From Helicobacter brantae (GTDB lineage Bacteria; Campylobacterota; Campylobacteria; Campylobacterales; Helicobacteraceae): DNA of 64,000 nucleotides. Shown one piece after another: positions 1 to 9,288 of this stretch. Every line of letters begins with the position of its first letter. Position 1 is the stretch's first letter. The DNA lies in contig NZ_NXLV01000005.1 in the NCBI RefSeq assembly GCF_003364205.1, positions 62,001-126,000 of the forward strand, given 5' to 3'. A model generated the notes under the pieces. The model searched no databases, was not told where the DNA came from, and saw only the letters and a list, made by a program, of their open reading frames with translations. The translations under genes were made by a program, and so were the position numbers.

Positions 1-400
1 AAGAGGCAAAATCATCATCAAGATTTGGATTATAGAAATATTCCCCCTCAACCTCCCCATATCCCATAAATTTATTTCTACCATTTCCAACGATGATAAT
101 ATCTCCGATTTGAACTTCATTACAAAAATCCCAATTTGATTTTCTGTTATTTGTTTGCCTTGTAGAATCGCTTGGATATAGAGATTTGAGGGCTTCATCT
201 ATTTCTTCTTTGTTTGAGTATTTTTGTAAATTTTCCAATTTTCTCCAACCAAGCCCCATTAAACCTTTTGAATACATCTCCTCCCATTTATCCCCATTTT
301 CTCCTGCTTTGTATAACCAAAATCTCTGATTTTTAGATTTTTTGGAAATATTTTGATTTTCCACCTTTGCGTTTTCAGGGTGATTTTTATTTTCTAACAT
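1..400 (-). CDS. McrB-like restriction protein, N-terminal part (runs off left edge)
   Basis: The minus strand is open from an ATG at 400 to the window edge, giving 133 residues. A GGAG ribosome binding site lies about 9 nt upstream. After a Lys/Asn-rich start of about 25 residues, the sequence reads RFWLYKAGENGDKWEEMY, then GLGWRKL, then a WDF segment and GDIIIVGNGRNKFMGYGEVE. That order is typical of the EVE-like N-terminal domain found on McrB-type proteins, which in known relatives precedes an AAA+ GTPase motor acting with the nuclease McrC on modified DNA. The motor and any McrC partner lie outside the window, so function is inferred from this domain alone. Another EVE-type reader fused to a different effector remains possible. 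Confidence 0.7.
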   Translation of the reverse strand, partial: MLENKNHPENAKVENQNISKKSKNQRFWLYKAGENGDKWEEMYSKGLMGLGWRKLENLQKYSNKEEIDEALKSLYPSDSTRQTNNRKSNWDFCNEVQIGDIIIVGNGRNKFMGYGEVEGEYFYNPNLDDDFAS

Positions 401-544
401 CACTAAGACTCCTTGATAAAAAATTCTTAAATTATATCCCTTTTTTCTCCTATGTCAAGTCTTAACACAATAGGGTTAGGACACACAAAAGCATATCTTA
501 CTTCAGAGGACAGGTTTTGTCCTATTTTAAAATTTTGTGATTTT

Positions 545-1291
545 TTAGAGGGAGAGGAGGGTTTGGGCTTGGTGGGAGAGGGTGGAGTTATTTTGTGAGG
601 AGTAGAAGCTAAGCTTTGAGGGAGTAGAGAGTGTGGGAAGCTCAAAGCTCTTTTTGAGTTGCTCGACTATGGCTTCTCCTGAGTGGATAAGCAAACTCTC
701 CCCTCCAAAATACTCTCTAATTGCCTTAGCGATAAATGGATAATGTGTGCAACCTAGGATAATTGCTCTAGGAGGGGTGGAGATAGCGTGGAAGTAGTGC
801 TTGAAGCAAGACTGCAAGATTTCCCCCTCATAGATTCCCTCTTCCACCAATGGGACAAAGAGAGTGGTTGCAATAGAATCAATGTGTTTATACCCCAAAG
901 AGTGCAAAGCCTTAGGATAAACTTGGGATTTTGTAGTAGCTTGAGTGGCTAGGATTAGGATTGAGGCGTTTTTGTCTTGCACTTTGTTTTGCAGTGCCAA
1001 AACCCCTGCCTCTATCACACCCACCACAGGGTAGGGGGCTTGAGCTTTGAGGATATCAAGTGCATATGCACTCACGGTATTGCACGCAATGATAAGCAAA
1101 TCGATTTTATGAGGGGCAAAAAACTCCAAAGCTTCCAAGGAGTAGGCGATGATTGTTTCTCTATCTTTAGTCCCATAAGGCACTCTTGCTGTATCGCCAT
1201 AGTAGATAATCTCTTCAAAGAGCCTAGCCTCTAGTAGGCTCTTTAGCACACTTACACCCCCAATCCCACTATCAAAAATCCCAACTCTCAT
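545..1291 (-). CDS. murI: Glutamate racemase MurI
   Basis: Interconverts L- and D-glutamate in the cytoplasm, supplying D-Glu for peptidoglycan. The 248-residue protein has the Asp/Glu racemase signatures: FDSGIGG near the start (Asp7) and the two catalytic cysteines, Cys70 in IACNT and Cys181 in GCTHYP. Length is normal for the family. Its ATG directly follows the rho stop codon (TAGATG), so the two are almost certainly co-transcribed and translationally coupled. The same rho-murI order is known in H. pylori. Confidence 0.96.
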   Translation of the reverse strand: MRVGIFDSGIGGVSVLKSLLEARLFEEIIYYGDTARVPYGTKDRETIIAYSLEALEFFAPHKIDLLIIACNTVSAYALDILKAQAPYPVVGVIEAGVLALQNKVQDKNASILILATQATTKSQVYPKALHSLGYKHIDSIATTLFVPLVEEGIYEGEILQSCFKHYFHAISTPPRAIILGCTHYPFIAKAIREYFGGESLLIHSGEAIVEQLKKSFELPTLSTPSKLSFYSSQNNSTLSHQAQTLLSL

Positions 1292-2620
1292 CTAGTCTTT
1301 TTCATTCATTAGATTAAGAAACTCTTCATTATCTTTGGTTTTTTGCATTTTGGAGTAGATGAAGCTTAGGGCTTCTACATCATCCATTTGTTGCATCACA
1401 TTTCTAAGCATCCAAACCTTTGTAAGCTTCTCTTTGCCTAGGAGCAAGTCGTCTTTTCTTGTCCCTGATTTGAGGATATCAAAGGCAGGGTAGATTCTTC
1501 TATCAGCAATTGATCGAGCTAGGACGATTTCGCTATTTCCTGTCCCTTTGAATTCTTCAAAAATCACTTCATCCATTCTTGAGCCTGTTTCGATAAGGGC
1601 TGTTGCGATAATTGTCAGACTTCCCCCTTGCTCGATATTTCTAGCCGCACCAAAAAATCTCTTGGGCTTATGCAACGCATTGGCATCGACCCCACCACTT
1701 AGCACTTTTCCACTTGAGGGAGTCGCACCATTATAAGCTCTAGCAAGTCGTGTGATAGAATCAAGCAAAATCACCACATCTTGCCCCATCTCTACCATTC
1801 TCTTAGCTCTCTCTATCACAAGCTCAGCTACGCGGATATGGTTGCTTGAGGGCAAATCAAATGTAGAGCTAAACACTTGCCCTTTGATACTTCTCTCCAT
1901 ATCTGTAACCTCTTCAGGTCGCTCATCAACAAGCAAAACCATTAGCTCTACTTCAGGGTGATTGCTTGAGATTCCGTGAGCCAATTCTTTCATAAGCTCT
2001 GTTTTACCTGTGCGAGGAGGAGCGACGATGAGGGCTCTCTGTCCTTTTCCGATAGGGCTAAAGAGATCAAGCATTCTTCCTGTAACTTTTAGTGGGTTGT
2101 ATTCAAGTTTGAGTTGCTCTAGGGGGAAGAGGGGAGTGAGGTTGTCAAAGAGGGGGCGATTTTTAATCTCTTCAAGTGAGAGGTAGTTGATAGCTTCAAT
2201 CTTTAGAAGTGCATAATATCTCTCTTGATCTTTTGGAGGACGCACTTGCCCTGTAACGATATCTCCAGTCCTGAGTGCAAATCTTCTGATTTGGCTTTGG
2301 GATACATAAGTATCATTTTGGCTATCTGTGAAATTGCCATCAATCCCTCTCAAAAACCCATAGCCCTCATGACTCATCTCCAAAATCCCTGTAAAGAGGA
2401 TATATCCGCCTTGATTGACTTGATTTTTGAGAATCTCAAATATCAAATCTTGTCTGCGATACTCTTGAGGGTTTTCAATCCCTATGCTTTTGGCGATTTT
2501 GGTAAGCTCTGCGACGCTCTTTGCACGCAACTCTTCGATCTTATATCCCTCTACGGGAGTATGTGTCCTAGAGGTTTTTGTCTCTTTTGTCTCTTTGGTT
2601 TCTTTTTCTTTTGTTGCCAT
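1292..2620 (-). CDS. rho: Transcription termination factor Rho
   Basis: Hexameric RNA-dependent ATPase that terminates transcription. The 442-residue protein begins with a Lys/Thr/Glu-rich stretch, then the Rho N-terminal helical domain ([11 protein letters not shown]), an RNA-binding cold-shock-like domain ([11 protein letters not shown]), a Walker A motif ([10 protein letters not shown]), a Walker B segment ([15 protein letters not shown]) and the C-terminal RNA-translocating part (SGTRKDDLL). Full length for the family. First gene of a rho-murI unit, separated from the upstream two-component genes by a strong hairpin terminator. Confidence 0.97.
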   Translation of the reverse strand: MATKEKETKETKETKTSRTHTPVEGYKIEELRAKSVAELTKIAKSIGIENPQEYRRQDLIFEILKNQVNQGGYILFTGILEMSHEGYGFLRGIDGNFTDSQNDTYVSQSQIRRFALRTGDIVTGQVRPPKDQERYYALLKIEAINYLSLEEIKNRPLFDNLTPLFPLEQLKLEYNPLKVTGRMLDLFSPIGKGQRALIVAPPRTGKTELMKELAHGISSNHPEVELMVLLVDERPEEVTDMERSIKGQVFSSTFDLPSSNHIRVAELVIERAKRMVEMGQDVVILLDSITRLARAYNGATPSSGKVLSGGVDANALHKPKRFFGAARNIEQGGSLTIIATALIETGSRMDEVIFEEFKGTGNSEIVLARSIADRRIYPAFDILKSGTRKDDLLLGKEKLTKVWMLRNVMQQMDDVEALSFIYSKMQKTKDNEEFLNLMNEKD

Positions 2621-2680
2621 AAAATTCCTTAATCAAGTGTGATAGCTAAAAAGTGGGAGTCCTAAATAAGAATTTGGGAT

Positions 2681-2711
2681 AAAACGGCATTTTAACTAGA
2701 AATGCCGTTTT
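2681..2711 (-). terminator. Rho-independent terminator after the response regulator
   Basis: A perfect 12-bp inverted repeat (AAAACGGCATTT / AAATGCCGTTTT) with a 7-nt loop. On the minus strand the stem ends in TTTT. It sits between the response regulator stop and the rho start, so it ends the two-component transcript. Flanking A and T runs mean it could work in both directions. Confidence 0.85.
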
Positions 2712-2724
2712 GAGTCAAGGGTTT

Positions 2725-3387
2725 TTAGTCTTTAGAGCTAATAATATCAGGGTGAAGTCGATAAATTTTGTTTTTTATCTTTGTGATTAGCCCTGTATCC
2801 ATAAGTTGAGCAAATGTCTTTACCACCGTGGGCTTACTGACATCAAGTGCTTCCATAATGCTCTCATATGAACCTCTAAAGATATATTCCTCATCGATAT
2901 TTTTTAGCAAATAGCGAATGATTTCAATCTTTTTACCCCCTACAAATGTAGAAATGGCATTGATGAGCAAGTTTTGGTTGCTGATTGTTCTTGCTTGGAT
3001 TGTCGGTAATACCACTTTCACAAGAGTTTCTAGTAGGCTTTGGATCACAATTGGCTTGAGGATATAGCCATCTACTCTTAGATGAATTGCATCTAGCAAG
3101 TATTGGGTTTCTGTGTGAGCTGTGGTGATGACAATAGGGATTTGCGGATTGCTTCTGCCCTCTCGGATTTTCTTAATCATCTCAATTCCATTCATTTTGG
3201 GCATCAAAATGTCTGTAAGAATCAAATCTACGTGATTGTGTGCCAAAAGCTCTAGTGCTTCTTTACCATTACGAGCGACGATAAGTTTCTTGACATAGTC
3301 CTCTAAAATCATCGCACTTGCTTTAAGCGTATCCTCATCATCTTCTACATAAAGTAGGGTGAGGTTTTTTAGTTTTTCGTAAGACAT
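2725..3387 (-). CDS. Response regulator with winged-helix output domain
   Basis: The 220-residue protein starts at the ATG at 3387, preceded by AGGAG; a longer in-frame reading upstream lacks support. The receiver domain (about 1-125) has the acidic pair in VEDDED, phospho-acceptor Asp59 in LTDILMPKMNG, the ITTAH switch segment and the LKP lysine. The C-terminal half (about 140-220) is a winged helix (SYESIMEALDVSKPTVVKTFAQL) that is neither OmpR- nor NarL-type. It looks closer to RepL/MarR-like wings. The start is one base after the stop of the histidine kinase gene, so this is its cognate partner. The target genes cannot be told from the sequence. Confidence 0.85.
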   Translation of the reverse strand: MSYEKLKNLTLLYVEDDEDTLKASAMILEDYVKKLIVARNGKEALELLAHNHVDLILTDILMPKMNGIEMIKKIREGRSNPQIPIVITTAHTETQYLLDAIHLRVDGYILKPIVIQSLLETLVKVVLPTIQARTISNQNLLINAISTFVGGKKIEIIRYLLKNIDEEYIFRGSYESIMEALDVSKPTVVKTFAQLMDTGLITKIKNKIYRLHPDIISSKD

Positions 3388-3388
3388 T

Positions 3389-4903
3389 TTACTCTCCTTG
3401 TGTTGTGGTGTTGTTCTTTGAAAGAATGATTTCAAAGATTGCACCAAAATAATTTTGCTTTGTTATTTTACTTATCCAAGAGCCATTCTTGACAAATATT
3501 TTACCTTCCATTTGATTTTCTACAATTTGTTTGACCATATAGAGTCCGATTCCAGTCCCTACTGACTTATGTTTGGTGGTAAAATATGGCTCGAAAATTT
3601 TTTCAATTTCTTTGAGCTTGATTCCTCCTGCATTGTCTTGAGTTATAATTTTTATTTCCTTTTCACTCTCTTCGATTTCGATTTCTATGATTCCATTGCC
3701 TACATTTTCAGAAATAATCGCATCTTTTGCATTATTGACTAGATTTAAAATCACTTGAGTAAATGCGTTTTCATAGCCAAAAAACATCGTATGCTTATGA
3801 GAGAGGTTGTGGGCTTCTATATTGTTGTTTTTGAGATTGGAGCTGAGGATATGCAGTGAATCCTCGATACTATCTTGGATACAAAACTCTTGCTTGATTG
3901 TGTGAGGTTGGAAGAAGTTTCTAAAATTCTCAATCGTATCAGACATATTTTTGGCAATCCTTAGAGCGTCTTTGGTTTGAGTGCAGATAAACTCGTGAGT
4001 GAGTTTGCCATTTTCAGATTTGCTCTGAAAGCTCTGAATAAGGAGCATTAGAGAGTTGAGGGGTTGTCGCCATTGATGAGCAATATTTTGAATCATCTCT
4101 CCGATTGAGGCAAGTCGTGCTTGTTGATACATTATTTGATCTTTTTGGCGTGATTCTTTGATTTTTTGCTGAATGGTTTGCTGTAAATCCTCATTTAGCT
4201 CTCTTAACTCTTTGGTTTTTTTGTAAATCACAGACTCAAGTGAGTGGTGCAAATCCCTAATAGAGGCGATAATGATTTGAGAGAAAAAGAGGGTAGTGCT
4301 AATGATGATTGCCACCAAAACCCCCACGATGATTAAAGAAGTGAGAAAAAGAGAATTTGTCGCATTCTTTTTGACATTGAGGATTTCTATCCTTAGCTCT
4401 ATGGCTCGATGAAGCAAGATATTGAGGTTGAGGGCTGTATCTTTAAATAGGCAAAAATCTGTAATCTGACTAGGTATCTCTGTATTGATGATTTGAGTGA
4501 TTTGCTCTTCAGATTGTGAAAGCTCATCAAGTTGCTTTTGATAGTCAGAAAACAGCTTGATATAAAAATCCTTAAATCTTGTTGCATAGTTTTCTTTCTC
4601 TTGAATTTGACTAAACTCATTCCAAGCCTCTTGCAAATGCTCCACTTGATCAGAGATTAAATCTTGAGAGATAAACTCTGTAAGCAAATCAGAGTAGATA
4701 TTTTGAATGACAATGAGTTGCTTGAGCTTTTGCTCTTGGTTGAGAAATGTTGAATCATAATCATATTTCAAGCCCACAAGCGATACAATCGTCGTCCCTG
4801 CGATGAGAATAAGTCCGATAAGGGTGTTGAGGATTAAAATCTTTGTCTTTCTTTTCAAAGAAGTGCCAAGGATTTTTTCTTTGATTTTTTGTAAATTTTG
4901 CAT
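3389..4903 (-). CDS. Membrane sensor histidine kinase
   Basis: Inner-membrane kinase of 504 residues. The ATG at 4903 is preferred because AAGGA lies 7 nt upstream; the GTG one codon earlier is too close. Membrane helices lie near residues 21-45 and 184-212 and enclose a mainly helical periplasmic sensor of about 140 residues. A coiled coil (about 215-262) leads to the dimerisation box with phospho-acceptor His276 in NIAHQWRQPLN. The ATPase domain carries the N box (NLVNNAKDAI), the G1 box (DNAGGIKL) and a GTGIGLYMVK G2 box. The overlapping downstream gene is the response regulator. The signal sensed is unknown. Confidence 0.9.
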   Translation of the reverse strand: MQNLQKIKEKILGTSLKRKTKILILNTLIGLILIAGTTIVSLVGLKYDYDSTFLNQEQKLKQLIVIQNIYSDLLTEFISQDLISDQVEHLQEAWNEFSQIQEKENYATRFKDFYIKLFSDYQKQLDELSQSEEQITQIINTEIPSQITDFCLFKDTALNLNILLHRAIELRIEILNVKKNATNSLFLTSLIIVGVLVAIIISTTLFFSQIIIASIRDLHHSLESVIYKKTKELRELNEDLQQTIQQKIKESRQKDQIMYQQARLASIGEMIQNIAHQWRQPLNSLMLLIQSFQSKSENGKLTHEFICTQTKDALRIAKNMSDTIENFRNFFQPHTIKQEFCIQDSIEDSLHILSSNLKNNNIEAHNLSHKHTMFFGYENAFTQVILNLVNNAKDAIISENVGNGIIEIEIEESEKEIKIITQDNAGGIKLKEIEKIFEPYFTTKHKSVGTGIGLYMVKQIVENQMEGKIFVKNGSWISKITKQNYFGAIFEIILSKNNTTTQGE

Positions 4904-5003
4904 CACTTTTTCCTTAAATCTCCAAGTTTCTTAGTAAAATTTTATAGGATTTTTCACTCATTAAACGATTTTTTCCACATTTTTATATTTAGGAGGGTTA
5001 ATT

Positions 5004-6710
5004 TTGGGTTTTGCTATTTGTGTTTTTGCTTTGGGAATCGCAGTTGTGATTAATATCTTTTTCAAACGCATTGATATTCCTGTCATCATCGGCTATATCG
5101 TTACAGGAGTAATCATCGTTTATGCGTTTGATTTGAGGGCGATTTCAGCTTCTGAAGACCTCAATAAGATTGCAGAGTTTGGCATAGTTTTTTTGATGTT
5201 TATGATAGGGTTAGAATTTAGTTTCACACGCATAAAAGCGATGAAGCAAGAGGTTTTAATCTTTGGAAGTTTGCAGATGATTCTTACCTCAAGTGTGTTT
5301 TTTCTTATCAATCACTACTTTTTCAAGTTTGACATCGCTACCTCTATCGTCATTGCTAGTGCGTTTTCTCTCTCTTCTACTGCTATTGTGCTAAAGAGCT
5401 TTGAGGAGAGTAAAGTCGTAGGCACAAGCTATGGCAAAAACGCTCTTGGAATCCTCATAATGCAAGATATTGCAGTCATTCCAATCTTGCTTATGGTGGC
5501 AATGCTAAGCAATAAAGAAGCCGAGCTAGTTCCACTTGTAACCAAGACGATTATTTCAGCCATTGTGGTGCTTTTTATCCTCTTTGTCCCAGGTAAATTT
5601 GTGGCAAGTAAGATTCTCAAATTCGCAGCAGATACGCATATGGATGAGATTTTTATGGGAACGGTGCTTTTTATCGTGCTAGGTTCAGCCTTGCTTAGTG
5701 AATACTTTGAGTTTTCTCACTCTTTGGGGGCATTTGTAGCAGGTATGGTCATCTCAAGCTCCAAATACAAGCACCAAGTCGAGGCAGATCTTACCCACTT
5801 TAGGGACATTTTTTTGGGCTTATTTTTTGTAACCGTGGGAATGCAAGTCAATCTTGAATTTTTGCTTCAGCACTTTTTTATCATCGGACTTTTTTTGTGT
5901 GTTGTGATGATTCTCAAGGTGGGTGTGATATTCTCCACCCTCAAGCTTCTTGGCAAAGGGGCAAAGGTTTCTCTCAAAACTGCCCTTGCACTCTCACAAA
6001 TCGGAGAATTTTCTTTTGCAATCTTTCTAATGTCTCAGCAAAATGGACTTCTCAAAACCAATGAGGGAAGCAAAGTTTTGCAAGGACTGATTGATGCAGG
6101 GATTTTGGATAGTAGTTTTTCAGTGGCTGATATGGATCAAATCCTCACCCTTATGGTAATCCTCTCTATGATTGCCACACCCTTTATCCTCAAAAATTTA
6201 CGCAAACTCACTCTTCTCTTCCTCCCCAAAGAGAAAGCAGGGGAAATCGTGCCAGAGTATTGTGATATCGCTCAAAGTGGCAATATGCCAATGATGAGAA
6301 ATCACATCGTAGTGTGTGGTTATGGAACTTTTGGACAAGAAACAGTCAATTGGCTCAAAGAGCATAGCGTGCAATATATCGCTATTGATTACAATCTCTC
6401 AAGAGTGGAGAGGGGACTTGCTAGGGGGGATAATGTAATGTTTGGAAATGTGGGGCAAAAAAGTATCATCGAACAACTCAACCTTGAAGAATCAAGAGCA
6501 GTGATTATTGCTGTGGATAACACAAGTCATATCAAAAATATTTGTGAAGTGATTTTGGATAAGGCCCCAAATTGCAATATCATCGCCAAAGTAACCACCC
6601 AAGAGCAAGAAATTGAGCTAGGAGATATGAAACTCCACTTTGTCATCAATGAGAAAAAAGAAATCGCCAAGATTTTAGCCCACGCAGCCCTCGCTCCAAG
6701 AGAAGAATAG
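5004..6710 (+). CDS. CPA2-family cation:proton antiporter with RCK domain (KefB/YbaL type)
   Basis: Inner-membrane monovalent cation/H+ antiporter or K+ efflux protein of 568 residues. Residues 1 to about 400 form some 12 hydrophobic helices typical of the Na/H exchanger fold. The last 135 residues are a TrkA_N/RCK Rossmann domain with HIVVCGYGTFGQE as the dinucleotide motif. The start codon is TTG, chosen because a strong AGGAGG lies 7 nt upstream; the first ATG would remove the first helix. It stands alone, divergent from the histidine kinase, with a hairpin just after the stop. The transported ion is not predictable with confidence. Confidence 0.88.
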   Translation: MGFAICVFALGIAVVINIFFKRIDIPVIIGYIVTGVIIVYAFDLRAISASEDLNKIAEFGIVFLMFMIGLEFSFTRIKAMKQEVLIFGSLQMILTSSVFFLINHYFFKFDIATSIVIASAFSLSSTAIVLKSFEESKVVGTSYGKNALGILIMQDIAVIPILLMVAMLSNKEAELVPLVTKTIISAIVVLFILFVPGKFVASKILKFAADTHMDEIFMGTVLFIVLGSALLSEYFEFSHSLGAFVAGMVISSSKYKHQVEADLTHFRDIFLGLFFVTVGMQVNLEFLLQHFFIIGLFLCVVMILKVGVIFSTLKLLGKGAKVSLKTALALSQIGEFSFAIFLMSQQNGLLKTNEGSKVLQGLIDAGILDSSFSVADMDQILTLMVILSMIATPFILKNLRKLTLLFLPKEKAGEIVPEYCDIAQSGNMPMMRNHIVVCGYGTFGQETVNWLKEHSVQYIAIDYNLSRVERGLARGDNVMFGNVGQKSIIEQLNLEESRAVIIAVDNTSHIKNICEVILDKAPNCNIIAKVTTQEQEIELGDMKLHFVINEKKEIAKILAHAALAPREE

Positions 6711-6711
6711 T

Positions 6712-6739
6712 CCCCCTCTCTTGCCAAAGAGAGTAGGGG
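6712..6739 (+). terminator. Hairpin terminator after the antiporter gene
   Basis: CCCCTCTCTT pairs with AAGAGAG-TA-GGGG (a two-base bulge) across a short GCCA loop directly after the antiporter stop codon, followed by a TTATTTATTG stretch. A plausible intrinsic terminator separating it from pepF. Confidence 0.55.
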
Positions 6740-6815
6740 TGGATTATTTATTGCTTATAGTCTTTGAAATCTTTTGTAAAATCCCACTTTTGGATTTTAT
6801 ACCCCAAGGAGAATT

Positions 6816-8558
6816 ATGGATTGCTGGAAATTAGGAGATTTATTTGCCTCTCAAGAAGCACTAGAGGAGAAAGTCCAAGCCCTCAAAAGTGAGGCAGAGA
6901 AGTTTGAAGCCCAATACAGGGGCAAACTCTCCACCTGCCCTCAAGGAATCTTACCCAAGTATGAGGAGATTTTGGAAGGGATTGGCTTGATTGGGACTTA
7001 TACCTTTTTGCTATTTGCCCAAGATAGCTCAAGGGGAGATATTTATGCCAACTATGAAATCAAATGCAATGAGATTCAAAGCCATTTGCTCTTTTTTGAG
7101 CTAGAGTTTTGCTCTTTGAGTGAAGAGCTTCAAGAGAAATATAAGCAAGAATACCCCAAATATGCCTACTATCTCTCTCATCTCATTGCCACCAAAGCCC
7201 ACCAACTCACCCTAGAGCAAGAGCAAGTCCTACTAGAGGTTTCTCCTGTGGGAGTAGGGGCATTTAGTCGCTTTTTTGATGAACACTTCTCTCAAATGAA
7301 ATTCAAATTCAGCAAAGAAGAGAAAAAAATCGGAGAAGAAGAAGTCCTAGCCTATCTTTACTCATTTAATCGCAAAGAGAGGAAAAAGGCTCAAAAAGTC
7401 TTTAGCAAAAAGCTCCACCAATCCGATCACTTCCTCACCTTTATCCTCAATATGGTGCGAAAAGATTTGGCAATCAACACCAAACTTAGAAAATACCAAA
7501 AACCCGAATCTTTCCGTCATATTGATAACCAAACCACTCAAAAAAGCGTAGATTCTCTTATCAAAGTCGTGGAGAAAAACTATCCACTTGTAGAGCGATA
7601 CTATGAGGCAAAGAAACAAATCTTAGGACTTAAAAAACTCAAAGATTATGATAGATACGCTCCTATCAGCAAAGAAGCAAGTATCAAAATCTCCTATCCC
7701 CAAGCCCTAGAGCTAGTCAAAGAGAGCTTTGCAAACTTCTCTCCTACTTTTATGGAAATTACCCAAAAAGCCCTCAAAGAAGGGTGGGTAGATTCTCACC
7801 CCAAAGATAGGAAGAGAGGAGGGGCTTTCTCTCATGGCTGTGTGCCTTCAGCTCATCCCTATGTCCTTCTCAACTTCACAGGGGGAAGGCGTGATGTTTT
7901 CACTATCGCTCACGAATTTGGACATATGATTCACCAAGAGCTTAGCAAATCTCAAGGCTATCTCAATATGGATACCCCTCTCACCACTGCTGAGACGGCT
8001 TCAGTCTTTGCAGAAATGCTACTTTTTGACACTCTCAAATCTCAAGTGCCAAAAAATGAGCTTCTCTCCCTATATGCAGGGAAGATTGAAGATATTTTCT
8101 CCACTCTCTTTAGGCAAATTGTGATGACAAACTTTGAGCGTGCAATCCACTCTACTCCTGATGAGCTAAAAAGTGAGGATTTCAACAAAATTTGGCGAGA
8201 GGAAAACCAAAAAATGTTTGGCAAAAGCATTGAGCTAACAAGCAATTACAACCAATGGTGGAGCTATATCCCTCACTTTATCCACTCCCCATTTTATTGC
8301 TATGCTTATAGTTATGGACAGCTCCTTGTCCTTGCACTCTTTGGACTCTACAAGCATTCCAAAGAGCAGGGCAATGAGAGTGAGTTTGTCGCCAAGTATT
8401 TAGAGTTTCTCTCAAGTGGGGGCAGTGCCTCTCCTAAAGATTTGATTGCAAAGTTTGGCTTTGATATCGAAGATGAAGAGTTTTGGGAGATTGGAATGAA
8501 GCAGGTAAAAATCTTGCTTGATGAGTTTTTGGCAATCCTATCAAAGGAGGGGAAATGA
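6816..8558 (+). CDS. pepF: Oligoendopeptidase F (M3B metallopeptidase)
   Basis: Cytoplasmic zinc oligopeptidase that cleaves short peptides, part of peptide recycling. The 580-residue protein has the all-helical M3 fold, with the zinc motif in AHEFGHMIHQE and the downstream metal ligand region TAETASVFAEML. Aromatic substrate-binding residues sit in YCYAYSYGQLL. Length is typical. AAGGAG precedes the ATG. It is first in a run of four genes on the plus strand; the next gene starts within its stop codon. Confidence 0.93.
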   Translation: MDCWKLGDLFASQEALEEKVQALKSEAEKFEAQYRGKLSTCPQGILPKYEEILEGIGLIGTYTFLLFAQDSSRGDIYANYEIKCNEIQSHLLFFELEFCSLSEELQEKYKQEYPKYAYYLSHLIATKAHQLTLEQEQVLLEVSPVGVGAFSRFFDEHFSQMKFKFSKEEKKIGEEEVLAYLYSFNRKERKKAQKVFSKKLHQSDHFLTFILNMVRKDLAINTKLRKYQKPESFRHIDNQTTQKSVDSLIKVVEKNYPLVERYYEAKKQILGLKKLKDYDRYAPISKEASIKISYPQALELVKESFANFSPTFMEITQKALKEGWVDSHPKDRKRGGAFSHGCVPSAHPYVLLNFTGGRRDVFTIAHEFGHMIHQELSKSQGYLNMDTPLTTAETASVFAEMLLFDTLKSQVPKNELLSLYAGKIEDIFSTLFRQIVMTNFERAIHSTPDELKSEDFNKIWREENQKMFGKSIELTSNYNQWWSYIPHFIHSPFYCYAYSYGQLLVLALFGLYKHSKEQGNESEFVAKYLEFLSSGGSASPKDLIAKFGFDIEDEEFWEIGMKQVKILLDEFLAILSKEGK

Positions 8559-9016
8559 TAGATTCTAACTCTCTCAAACTTCACACCACACTTCAGCGAC
8601 ACGCCAAAGAGATGATAGCCACACTCATTGAAGAGGATTTGCATTTCTCAATCGTGTGTGATACGACTTTTATCAAATTTACCCCCTCTTTGAGTGCAGA
8701 GATGAGGGAGCGACTAGGGAAAGTGGCAGTCTTTATCCTCTCAGGTTATAGCTTCCAATCCCTTGAGCTAGGGGAAAATCACTTTGAGTTTGAAGCAGGG
8801 CTTGTGATGAAAAATGGCGATGATTTAGGCACAATTTTGGAAATCCCATACTCAAGCGTGATGCAAATTGTCCTCCAAGATGAAAACGATGCCCAATCAG
8901 TGATGATTTATTGCAATCCCTTTGAGGTGGCACAAAACCAAGAGCTAGAGGATTCAATGATAGCAATCCTCTCCAACAACCCCCATATCTTCTACAAAGA
9001 CAAGGCAGAAGAATGA
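8555..9016 (+). CDS. Conserved hypothetical protein
   Basis: A 153-residue soluble, acidic protein I do not recognise. It has no signal peptide or membrane helix; predicted alternating strands and helices end in an acidic tail. The ATGA overlap with pepF and a further ATGA overlap with the next gene show it is a real member of the operon. It may assist the membrane proteins that follow, but the sequence gives no direct clue. Confidence 0.7.
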   Translation: MIDSNSLKLHTTLQRHAKEMIATLIEEDLHFSIVCDTTFIKFTPSLSAEMRERLGKVAVFILSGYSFQSLELGENHFEFEAGLVMKNGDDLGTILEIPYSSVMQIVLQDENDAQSVMIYCNPFEVAQNQELEDSMIAILSNNPHIFYKDKAEE

Positions 9017-9288
9017 AGGGGATTATGAAAATTCTCTTTGCTCTCCTTGTCTCAGGGGCTTGGTATGTCATCGCAGGAGAGGGCAGTGAGCCTGTGTGTG
9101 TGGTATTCTTTTTCCTCATTTTATTCTCTCTATATGTCAAGCCCATTAAGCCCAAACGCTCAGTGGTGCAAGAGCAGTATTTGGAGAAGATGAGAGAGAA
9201 ACGCAGACAACGCCAAGAAGTCAATCAAGAATTGGCACAAGAAAAAAAGGTGGTTTATAAAGATTTAAGAAGGAGAAAAGATGGATAG
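9013..9288 (+). CDS. Small membrane protein with basic cytoplasmic tail
   Basis: A 91-residue protein with two hydrophobic segments (about residues 5-21 and 26-41) followed by a strongly basic, helical tail rich in Arg, Lys, Glu and Gln. It overlaps the previous gene by ATGA and the following gene by 8 bp. The layout suggests a membrane anchor with a charged cytoplasmic helix, perhaps working with the TerB-like protein encoded next. No family recognised. Confidence 0.65.
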   Translation: MKGIMKILFALLVSGAWYVIAGEGSEPVCVVFFFLILFSLYVKPIKPKRSVVQEQYLEKMREKRRQRQEVNQELAQEKKVVYKDLRRRKDG

